NCBI GenBank assembly: GCA_964058805.1
Contig: CAXKVV010001133.1
Location: 1-31,587, forward strand
Source of the DNA: Schoenoplectus triqueter
Lineage: Eukaryota; Streptophyta; Magnoliopsida; Poales; Cyperaceae
DNA: 31,587 bases
Direction of reading: 5' to 3'
Numbering within the stretch: the stretch's first letter is position 1; every line of letters begins with the position of its first letter. The translations under genes and the position numbers were made by a program. The notes below the pieces were generated by a model that was given only the letters and a program-made list of their open reading frames with translations, ran no database searches and was not told where the DNA came from. Below are positions 1 through 9,500 of the stretch, one piece after another.

Positions 1-502
1 CAATTTTATTACAGTTGTACATGATACAATAATAGAAAGAAGAGAGTATAAAACAACAGCCGCTAAATCAGCCATCTTGTGTACACTTCAATTATTTTGC
101 AAATCTATATAATGGAAGGTAACACAAAAGAAAAAAAATGTTATGAAGACTCATGAATCTTCATCCTCTATATTTACAAGCTACAATGACTACCAACATT
201 TTATTCCTCTTATATTTTCTCTATTCTGTGAACTTCAATTCAAAAAAGAAGCTGCATAACTTTTTCAAAACTAAAAAATCCCCCGCCCTAATTCCCTAAC
301 TACCGTGACATTTTTTAATCTATTAAAAATTGGCTGGCTTATTTCAAATTTTATTTCTGCCCAGCTCCCAGCACCCACACCCCAAACCGGGATGAATTTC
401 TTTCTGCAGCTTTAAAGACCATAATGAAAGTGTTTTTGCAATTAATGAAACACAGTAATGTCTTGTTATCATATACCCTTGTGATTGATGTATGGTTCTA
501 CT
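1..502 (-). other. 3' flank / probable 3' UTR of the SPRY gene
   Basis: AT-rich sequence downstream of the SPRY stop codon, with no coding potential seen on either strand. Read on the minus strand it holds AATAAA-type polyadenylation signals at about 355–350 (roughly 150 bases past the stop) and 205–200. Either could end the transcript; which one is used cannot be told from sequence. Confidence 0.5.
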
Positions 503-2147
503 CTAGCTATCCTTCAATGGTATCTCAAAGAAGTCGGAATCATCATGGTCGAAATCTGGTGGTGTGGTAACAACATCATTCAAAAGGGGGCCACTTTTCT
601 TAATTGAATCCATTCTTGACCAACATGAGTCAGCCCGACCGACTGAAAACAGATCTGCACTATCATCATCATACCCGAAACCCGTATTGCTAGTATCACT
701 GTCGTAAGTGTTTGGTCTGAGGAAGCATGGGTTCGGTGTCCGTTTCGCATTAGCAGGTCTGTATTGGAATTTGGCCTGACCCAAATTGACTAGTAGCATC
801 GTGTCAGTATTAGAGGCTAGTACCGGAAAGAGTGGTGATGCGTAGGTTTGTGAATTGCAGTTGATTGAGTGAACTATTTTTGAGTCTATTGTGAAGAAAA
901 CTTTTTTCTTTGACGGTTCAAACCCACATCCAATAACCCTTTCAGGATCTGTCCATGCCTTCTTATCTGACTCCATAGCCAATTTCATCCCTGTAAATTA
1001 GAGAGGCTCAATTAATATGTACATGATTTTTTTTTTGCCCAAACTGTTAAATTTGCAAACCAGAACCCATTTATTGTAAGACAGACGTAAAATTATGGAA
1101 GAATAATTCTCTATCTTCTTATTCAATTTTGGAAGTTATTTCTATGCCAGAAAATCTGTCTTTGGCTATTTTCGGACCTATCTTACACATAAAGGAGTGA
1201 AGAAAAAAGGAAAGCATACATGAATAAGAATAATAGACAACAGATTGGTACTTACCATCAAGATATACGGCTCCATCAGAATGAAATCCGATTGAACCAG
1301 GGTACATCCCCGGTAAGCCAGGCTTCGTCATATGCACCTCCGCACTCAATCCCATAGAAATCACCACATGTCTGTTCTTGCGCCCCTTTTGTTTGCCTTC
1401 TCTCTCTTCTTCTTCCTCTTTCTTTCTCTCTGCTACTTGCTCTCTAATTGCCTTAATTGCATCATCAACTCTAGTACTTGCACTATCTATAAGCCTACTT
1501 CTATCTCCTTCAACCGTATCCTTGGCTCTTTTACTAGCCCTGACATACCACTTATGCTTGTGCACCTCATGGGGTTTCAAGTAAATTATACTCACCTCGA
1601 AATAAGCCTCTTGTGGGAAAGGAAGCCCATTTAGAACTGGACCGGGTAATGGCAACCGCATCCGAACACCTGATAACAAGTTTGAAAAATCACTGTTGCC
1701 GTCCTTGGTATCAGCTGGGTTGATCCGTACAGCTTGCATGAGCTCCGACGATCCTGGTGGGGCCTCCCAAGAACCCGACCCACTTCTATAGAGCATGTCA
1801 TTAAATGCGAACTGGGACCAGCCGTTCTCAGTGGCCTCGGTGATCAGTTCGGGATGCTGTCCCCAGCTGAAGGAGATCACCTCCTGAGGCTCGACCGGGG
1901 CAACCACATCATGGTACAATTGGTGGAATCTAAGGCTCGATTTGGAGCTGAGAGCATGAGAGTTGACGCGGCTAGCGTGCCAAGCCAGACCTTTTTCCAC
2001 ATCGCCGGTCTGAGCCGGGTGGATTGTGGGATGGAGCGTGATTTGCTGGCGGCGGGAACGGCAGCAAAAACGATAGAAGACGAGAATAAGAAGCAGAAGA
2101 AAGAGGCCCGGTAGGAGCCCGGCGAGGATCTCGAGGTATAATTTCAT
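503..2147 (-). CDS. Membrane-anchored SPRY-domain protein (two exons)
   Basis: Exons 2147–1256 and 990–503 (minus) join in frame across a 265-bp GT–AG intron (donor GATG|GTAAGT, acceptor TTACAG|GG) to give 459 residues. Residues about 5–25 form one hydrophobic helix, followed by Cys28–Cys29 and a basic stretch, which by the positive-inside rule puts the C-terminal part in the cytosol; the Cys pair could be palmitoylated. A SPRY (B30.2-like) fold follows: strand AYFEVSI at 181–187, PGSIGFHSDG near 283–292, then VIGCGF (316–321), VFFTID (328–333), LFPVLAS (351–357) and VNLGQAKF (365–372). A charged, Lys/Glu-rich, coiled-coil-like insert (about 190–260) splits the domain. The tail is acidic. Anchor plus cytosolic SPRY matches yeast Ssh4/Ear1, adaptors for an endosomal ubiquitin ligase, but I see no PPxY motif. 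The start is the first in-frame ATG; the frame stays open upstream to about 2252 without another ATG. Family assignment is firm, function is inference. Confidence 0.85.
991..1255 (-). other. Intron of the SPRY gene
   Basis: GT–AG intron of 265 bp, AT-rich, phase 1. Removing it joins the VYLDG end of exon 1 to the MKLAMESD start of exon 2, continuing the SPRY domain without a gap. Confidence 0.85.
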
Positions 2148-2173
2148 GATCCTAGAAGGAGGGACTCGATCAT
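2144..2173 (-). other. Upstream ORF overlapping the SPRY start codon
   Basis: A nine-codon ORF (MIESLLLGS, then TGA) starts at 2173 in a good context (GAGCCATGA) and ends on a TGA that overlaps the main ATG as ATGA. It would act in translation control only if the mRNA starts upstream of 2173, which is not known. Confidence 0.4.
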
Positions 2174-2344
2174 GGCTCCTCTTCCTCTTCCGCTTAAGTT
2201 TGAATGTGCTGTAACTTTTTTTATTATTATTATTTTTCTTTTGGAGAGACAAGTCGAAGCTTTTGTTGTGGTGCTGACAGCTGACTGCTGAGGAATAGTG
2301 AGGGAGAGAGAAGCTTCTTGCCTTGCGTTTCCTTCCTTCGTGAG

Positions 2345-2410
2345 GGGTTTGGGTTTGGGTTTGGGTTGGGTTTGGGTTTGGGTTTGGGTTGGGGTTGGGT
2401 TTGGGTTTGG
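2345..2410 (+). repeat. TTTGGG/TTGGG tract (telomere-like, G-rich)
   Basis: About eleven near-perfect TTTGGG or TTGGG units lie about 200 bp upstream of the SPRY ATG. The G-rich strand is the plus strand, the template for the SPRY gene. The units resemble plant telomere TTTAGGG with A replaced by G, and the GGG runs could form a G-quadruplex. It probably lies in the 5' UTR or core promoter. Confidence 0.9.
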
Positions 2411-2465
2411 TAAGAGACGAAGTCCAAGTCGGAGGAGGAGGATGCTGGATTCCTCCTGGCTTCCC

Positions 2466-2490
2466 TTGTGTTGCTCTTGTGTTGCTCTTG
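2466..2490 (+). repeat. Short direct repeat TTGTGTTGCTC
   Basis: Two adjacent copies of an 11-base word in the 5' flank of the SPRY gene, just upstream of the TTTGGG tract. No function evident. Confidence 0.6.
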
Positions 2491-2519
2491 TGATCCTGGC
2501 GTCATGCTGTACACACTGA

Positions 2520-3190
2520 TTATGATTAAATCAAACAGTTGAACATTGACATTTTTTCCAACTACTAAATTTTACTCCATAATTCTAATTTCTTCCTCAT
2601 TTCATCGTAGTTCGATTTTTTGGCCTCTTAAATACGGTGGGTCCATTTGAATTTCTCATAAGATAATTAATTATATAACATTTTGTTGGTACAATATGAC
2701 GTATCCATGAATTTTAGTTTCTCTTTTACCATGTAAAAACCATTTGTACTAAATAATTCAAAACACGACTACAAGTTTAGAAAATGAATTAATATATATG
2801 TAAATTAGAGTTAAGAAATTAGTAAAAATAAATAAATATGCAAAATTGTAATTCAAGCACAAAGAAAGTAAATTTTGCTTCTTAATTCTTCAAACATAAA
2901 ATTACATATTCTGATATGGGGTTAAAGATGGACAAAACAGATGGGTGTCAAATCTGACTCATGTGATATTAGAAGCAGGGTAATTTATTCAAAGAAAAAA
3001 AAAACATCTTATATCACAGATAAGATGTCAAACGTGTGTAACGATCACAAAAATGAAGGTTTGTATTAACCGTTTCTTAGATATTATCAATCTCAACCAA
3101 TGGCTAAATATGCAAGCATTTAAAACTTCTATCATCATAGAAAATCACTGCTTGAGATCCAAGAAGCTAAACGTTAATCAATTCTAAGCA
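2520..3190. other. AT-rich spacer, nothing recognised
   Basis: Intergenic sequence between the SPRY 5' flank and a tandem repeat. No ORF, RNA gene or terminal repeat stands out on either strand. Confidence 0.5.
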
Positions 3191-3196
3191 GTACCA

Positions 3197-3400
3197 GTAA
3201 TTGAGGTCCATAACCAATAACTGAGAATCCTAGCCAGGAACAATATGCAAGGAATTTCAAAAAATAACCATTATCCATAACTGAAGCACACAATCAATAA
3301 CTGAGAAAGCCAAATTAGGAATAATATGCAAATAATTTCAAAAAAAATAACCATTATCAATAACTGAAGCACGCAACCAATCCTGAGCATAGCAAGAGCA
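3197..3400 (+). repeat. Degenerate ~81-bp tandem repeat
   Basis: Three partial copies begin near 3197, 3279 and 3360. Each begins with a form of ATAACTGAAG or TAATTGAGG, then ACCAATAACTGAG, then AATATGCAA and a block ending AATAACCATTATC; copies 2 and 3 are the most alike. No coding potential. Confidence 0.7.
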
Positions 3401-3429
3401 AGAACAACAAGAAGAGAAAACATTTTACT

Positions 3430-3625
3430 TTCACCTGGAACTTGTCTGCAATGTATTTTAATTGTGCGAGAGATGAGTAGTTAGGGTTTAATCTACGAAA
3501 ATAAAAGAGAGGATGGCGTCTGAGTGGCGAAAAAGGCGAGACGAGAGAGAATGAGAGATATAGGATTTTTTTCGTAGTTTTCGTCGTCTGCAATGTGTTT
3601 TATAACAGCTATATAAAATGTCGAA
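3430..3625 (-). promoter_or_regulatory. Orphan promoter/leader-like block
   Basis: Read on the minus strand: a TATA-like TTTATATAG near 3616–3608, a CT-rich leader (CTCTCATTCTCTCTCG around 3540–3560), a telobox-type AAACCCTAA at 3490–3481, and a possible splice donor CCAG|GTGAAAG near 3434. This is the layout of many plant housekeeping (for example ribosomal protein) gene starts, but no long ORF follows. It may be an upstream non-coding first exon of the SPRY gene, a start for a non-coding RNA, or a remnant of a lost gene. A direct repeat (GTCTGCAATGT) flanks it at 3444 and 3586. Confidence 0.3.
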
Positions 3626-3739
3626 CAAAAGAACGAAACAAACTATCACGAAATGAATATTATTTACATCAACCGATTCATTACAGAAATAAAATGAATT
3701 TTTTTTTTCCGTTTCATTTACCATGAAATGAAACAAGTA

Positions 3740-4274
3740 GATAAGACGACCTTGCCTTTAACTGAAGCGCCAACATACGTACGGCCCATACCCTTCTTGA
3801 TGCATATCCCAAGGACAGGTTCCTCAACCATATACTGACAACTCAATTGATTGAAGCGCAAGCCCATACCACCTATTTATTTTGCGGAGAATAGCAAACC
3901 CAAACTTATTTATTCATTTATTTACACACTGGCCTAGATTTTGAATTTATGATTACCCATTCGAAAATGTTGAACAATCAATGCCTATTAAGTAATGAGC
4001 AGCTACAATGGGAAAACAAAAAGAAATAGAATTAAACTGTCAAACGTACTTGACACAGGCTAATGCTTCCTAAGAGAAATTATATGATGGTAAAATACGA
4101 AAGTACACATTTACAAATTTTCTTTCTTGAGCACAGACAAAAGTATAAAATAACGAAAAAGAAAGGCAAAACTATGAGATAATGAAAAACAAGGATTATA
4201 CTCAAGTATAAACTGCTATCTCCTCACCCGTGCATCGCATCATGAATTATTAATAAATTTAGCTGTCAGGGCCC
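3740..4274 (-). other. 3' flank / probable 3' UTR of the SHPRH gene
   Basis: Sequence downstream of the SHPRH stop. On the minus strand AATAAA-type signals occur at about 3926–3904 and 3881–3876, roughly 350–400 bases past the stop, compatible with a normal plant 3' UTR. No other gene is seen. Confidence 0.4.
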
Positions 4275-6527
4275 TCATGCATTCTGTTGTCTCCTCTCAG
4301 CAGCTAGACCTGCTGCAACGGATGGTGGCAAGTGCCGCAAGCTCTGAGCTGAATTGTCTTCTCCTTCTACAGTTTCATCTGGCACTTTCACAGGAAACAG
4401 GGACTCAACATCTCTCAGTGACAGAACAGGCTCATCTTTCAGGTTCCTAGTTTTACGGTTCAAGGTCGAACAATTGCCTCTGCTCCTATTCAGCTTATAG
4501 ATGTTTTCTTCTATTGTGCTCTTTATCTAACCAGGAATGAGAAAACATTAGAAGGATCAAATGAATGGTGAAAACACAGCTATAATTCCCCTAAAAAAGA
4601 AACTTTAGTCTTCAGAGTTCAGACAGGTGCTTATGCCACTTATTTTCAACAAAACACATATACCAGTAAATATTAGTGAGGTATCTCCTTCATACGCAAT
4701 TCCTGATCTAAACAAATCCTTGCAACACCAGTGACTTAACCCAATAAGAGAAAACCCACAATCAGTTCCGACAGGTTACAGGTACCACAATCAGTTCCGA
4801 CAGGTACCACAGCAACCTGTTACCAACAGTCCTGAAACCATTGACTGACACAGAAAAAAGAGCCTACTTAAACAGAAATTGAGAAATCAGAAATGGCTCG
4901 CCAGGATCAGAGCCTTGAATCTGAGCAACATCACTCAAGCAGATTGAATTGAATGATCCAAGACAGAAAGTGGCCAAAATAGAAACAACTGAAACTGAAC
5001 AATCTAAGCCCCAAAATGACAACCTCAAAGAGAATTGCTAACTCTACAGGACCAAGGACCCGTTATTGGTAGGAAGCACCAGTTTGACCATTTTTTTCAG
5101 TTTGCTAACTCCTAGCTACATGTACAGACCTAGTAGTCGATTACCTTTGCAACAGACAACAAAATAAACTGCAACTGCCCATTTGGCATACCATAAAACG
5201 ATGAATGAAAGTCCGATGCTCCTGCCCAACCCGGTGGACCCGGCTTATAGCTTGCGCCTCTGCACCAGGGTTCAGTAACGGCTCGATCAGAACAACATGT
5301 TGTGCTTCAAGTAAATTGAGCCCATTAGCTCCATGCTGAATAAGCATTAGAAGGACTTGAACTGGCCTGACATTTGTGGGTTTGCGTTTTGACTTCACCC
5401 CTTGACCAACATCTTGCTGTCCTTTGAATTTTGCAATTGCTACTTGTGCTTTTCTGTGGTATGGACAATTTTATCATGAGATCCCTCAAGAAGTGCACCA
5501 GAAAGATGAAAACAAAACAATAAGGAAGTGGTCCAGCTGTGATTCTGACTGACTGGATATATTTAATAAGTACACTAAATAAGCATTCCTTCAAACAATG
5601 AATGTTCCTTCCTGCATCTATCACCATAATTATTCTTCTCAAAAAGGAAATAGGAAAAGAATTAACTACTGTTTGAAAAAATATCCCAAGCTCTTAAATA
5701 AGTACATATATTATTTATCTACATATCATAAATATTTGTAAGTTAATTATCTGAAAAAAGAGTTAAACAAAGGGATTAAAACCTTCCGCCTTTCATTCGT
5801 ACATAATGGACACTATTCATAAGCAAAGCATGCTCCAGCACATCAAGCACATCATTCCAACTGGAGAAAACAAGGACTCTTGTGTCTTCATTGGCTGAAG
5901 TCAGCCATAGTATTCTCCTCATGGCTGCCTCAATCTTTATAAGAATTAAACAAGCGTTATCAAATACACATTTGTATATCCAAGAGGGAACCAAATACAT
6001 CCAGATTATAAAAGATAGAACCTTAGTTCCATAGGAGCCTCTGACTACAACTGAATTCTCTGTGTTTATGTCAGCTTGGCATGAACCTGCCTTCTCTGAC
6101 TCACAACAAAGAGTAGGTTTCTCAACAACATATGCAATGTCATTAAAATCTGTGCGCTGCCGACATGTAGGGCACATTATCCACTTTCTGTCTGACCGGT
6201 TGAAATGAGGAGCAGCTTGCTCTGACATTTGGAGACAACCTATGTAAACCAATGCAAAGCTATTAGATCAGAAAATAATATCTCATAAAAGGACAAAAAG
6301 AAAATGGCATGCAATATCTCACACTTGCAACACAGGAAATGACCACACTGAAAGATCATTTTTCGATCAGAAAATTTTTCACGACATATAGGGCATGGTT
6401 CTTCACTAGTTTCAACCTTTGTCTCCACCTTAGCAGGCGTTGAAGGTTCTAGATCAGCGGAATCTTCAGTGACAGAGGTCAATGAGGGTTTTTCTGGCTG
6501 TGTTTTCTGATTACACTGCACCAAACC
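4275..6527 (-). other. SHPRH exons 14–18: RING finger and helicase C-lobe
   Basis: Residues 1300–1661. The C3HC4 RING has C1344, C1347, C1360, H1362, C1365, C1368, C1390 and C1393; the codon for C1368 is split by the exon 14/15 junction. The C-lobe follows: RVLVFSSWNDVLDVLEHAL (motif IV), QHGANGLNLLEA (1530–1541, motif V) and RVHRVGQ (1562–1568, motif VI). Exon 18 supplies the conserved LPPSVAAGLAAERR end. Several donors here are weak (AAGT|GTGAGA, AAG|GTTCTA, AAG|GTTTTA), so intron retention is possible. Confidence 0.9.
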
Positions 6528-9500
6528 CTATTGGAAGTCAAACAAACCATTGTTATCATAAATTCTATAGCATAACATCAACTTACATCAGAACTTCATG
6601 TACTATTAACAGGCCATTCCTTTGTCTCTATTAGAACTGATTGCTTGAAAGACTCATTTCTGGTTATTGAAAAGTAAACTATAACATCTAGACCTCTGAA
6701 TTAAGTAGAGGTTCAGTACTTATCTAAATTCATAACTTTGTAAAGAGAAAAACAAGGATTATCATGAACGAACACCAATCAGGAAGAAGAAAAATGAAAG
6801 AAAATATCAAAAGAAAAAGAATAAACAACCTTCAAATAACGGAGTTGTCCTTTAATGCGATGTAAAGTGGGCAGAGCCAAGAACTTGTCACTTGAAAATT
6901 GCAAGTTGAGTTGTACCAACTCCTCTTTGGCAAGAATGTTAACTGCACTTGGTTCATCTTCACTCTCTTTCAAACGAAGCCTTGAGGTAGACATCTTAAT
7001 TTCATCATGAGCCCGTAAAAACTGAGCCAGAGCCATTGATAGCATTCTTGCATGACTAAATTCCTTCCTCAACATCTGAAGGATACCGCCATGATGGTTA
7101 GTACTTAGTAGTTAGTACTTTAATTTTCAAATAGATAAAATAAAACATTAACATACCTCAAAAAGACGCAAGTGCATTTTAGCGCTTGCAGCCTCTAGTC
7201 TGCCTAAAGCTGTTTTCGAATGTGCCTTAATGACTCTTAACATTGTCTCGACTGCAGATGGATGTCTATAGACCTGCCAAGATTACAATAAAAAATAATT
7301 AGGATACATTTTAAGATCAGCATTGGGAAAAAAAGATACCATATGCATTCAAGTTGTTTTTCATAAATTTTAATTTCATATAACCCATCGTCATTTTTGG
7401 TTGTGGTTAACAGCAAAAATACTTCCAAATAGACCTATTTACCCAGATCATAGCTAATCCTAATGAATACGTCAGTTTTTTGTTTCTTTTGCACTTAGTT
7501 TTATTTGAGGCCTATGTTTATATTAAAATAACAGCGGCTTCGAAAATCAGCTTGGCCAAACAGTTACAGAGATGCACACACATAGAGAGACCTGTATATT
7601 TTCTCTTGCAAATCTCTGGTTATTATTTGCACCACCGGGCTCAGATTTATCTGGGGTTTTGTTATTTCGAAAGAAGTGATTCAGCTCCTCTCTCCTCTTT
7701 TGCATATCTAGCACCTCCTCAGCAGATGCAATGACACTGTCACTATGTGACTTCTTTACCAAAAATAGCCTCGCTTCATACTCCTAAATGTAATATCAAA
7801 GACAAAAAAACTTGAAAAAAAGAATCAAGTCATTGAGAAGATAGATAATAAGAATATCTGAAAAACGAACCCGAAATAGTCCATCCATTTCACATTGGAT
7901 GCACAAGGAACCGTTACCATCATAGCAATTAGGGCAGTATCTCTGCTGTTCAATTTCCTCATCTTTGGGGCTTCCAACAGTTTGTTCGACCTCCAAAAGA
8001 CGATCCATCACTTTCTGACGAGACTTATGAAGAGAGTCAATTGCAGTTTGAATTATGTACTTTAAGCCACCCGTAGTTTTTATTCTAGATGAAGGGCAAA
8101 AAAAAGAAACAAAAAGAGAAAGGCACCTTCAGGTGCTATGTCCAATATATGAAATTCAATATTAAACAGGTGAACAAGATGCTCAGAGATTATATCCTGC
8201 CATATTCATATGCCTGATACATGACCAACACATTTAGGGTATCTGTTAGCAATACATAAACCAGTCAACTTTTCAGGAGAAGGGGGTCTCCATGTTGTAT
8301 ATCATGCATATGTATATAACATATATATTTGAGGTTTTGTATTCATCCAGTGTAAACAAGAAACAACCCAATCATAACCTCCAAAACCCCAAAGAAAAAG
8401 AGTGTCCAGACCAATGCAAAAATACATTGTAGCTAGTCACTGATATTTTGAAGCAGAATTATTTTCCCCATACTAGTTTAGCTGATTTTCCCGTTAAATT
8501 ACAATTCCCAAGGGAAAAGGATTATTTGCCTAGATTAGATTTTCTTTGTTTCTTCCACTCTTAAAATCACTCTTACATATTCCTGGAGTGTGATTGTTGG
8601 GTTGATGCAGTATATTTTAAGAATAAATCCACAGCAGGTCAACAGTATCAAGGATATACAATCTATATAACCTCAGAGAATATCACATCTTAAGTGCTAC
8701 CCCCCCCCCCCCCCCAACACACACACACACAGTTTCATCCAAAAGAGATCGATCACTTCATACTGAAAACCACCTCTACTAAATCAGGATAAAAGGAAGG
8801 CCAATTTGAAGAACTAGGAGAAGCCTATTGAACATCTTCAATGTTCTAGAGAGGTTCAAGAGACACTTGTCATGTTGCAGAAAACAAGTAGATCGCTAAA
8901 GTATTACAGTGATTCACAGGAAACAACTCATAAAAGTGGATTATTCAAGTTCTTGCCTAGAAGATACTCTCGCAGATCTTAAGCCATTAGTGCTCCTGCT
9001 GACATTTTGTTCAATCTTTCTGATTAGTTCCTCCATCGAATCTTTGTTTTTCTCTATGCAATCAAGTGCATGCAGCCACCAGTTTGCATTATGATTGCTT
9101 AGCTCATTTGAGATCTTAGATACCTTCATAGTAAGTAAATATACAACAGTACAAAACAATAGATAATAGTATAAATATAATTGATTTAAAAAGCACTCAC
9201 CTGCTCCAATGAGGCTCTGAACTCTATTTGTGTTGACGAAAGCTTGGCACCAAATGTGGAAAGATGTTTTTCTATAATCATCTTGCAAGTTCTTTTCATG
9301 CATTCATCAGAATAACATTCAATTGGCGAATGACCTTTCACATCAGATCCCAAGCATTTTGCCCCACCATCATCATTGTTAGCCTCTTCTGATGTACCAT
9401 TTTCTTCAATTCCAATATTGTTGGTTTTATTCTCTTTTTTTTTTCTGCGCTTCACATTTTGCTGGTCAAATTTACCACCATTAGTGTCCTTCCTTTTTCT

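Noticed and set aside
1332..2114. Plus-strand ORFs opposite the SPRY gene
   Set aside because: Shadows of the minus-strand coding exon; no domains and no splice logic.
2148..2252. N-terminal 35-residue extension of the SPRY protein, starting at 2252
   Set aside because: The codon at 2252 is TTG, not ATG. Plant nuclear genes start at ATG, and the first in-frame one is 2147, right before the membrane helix.
2345..2410. Interstitial telomere repeat
   Set aside because: Units are TTTGGG/TTGGG, none is the plant TTTAGGG, so a telomere origin is not supported.
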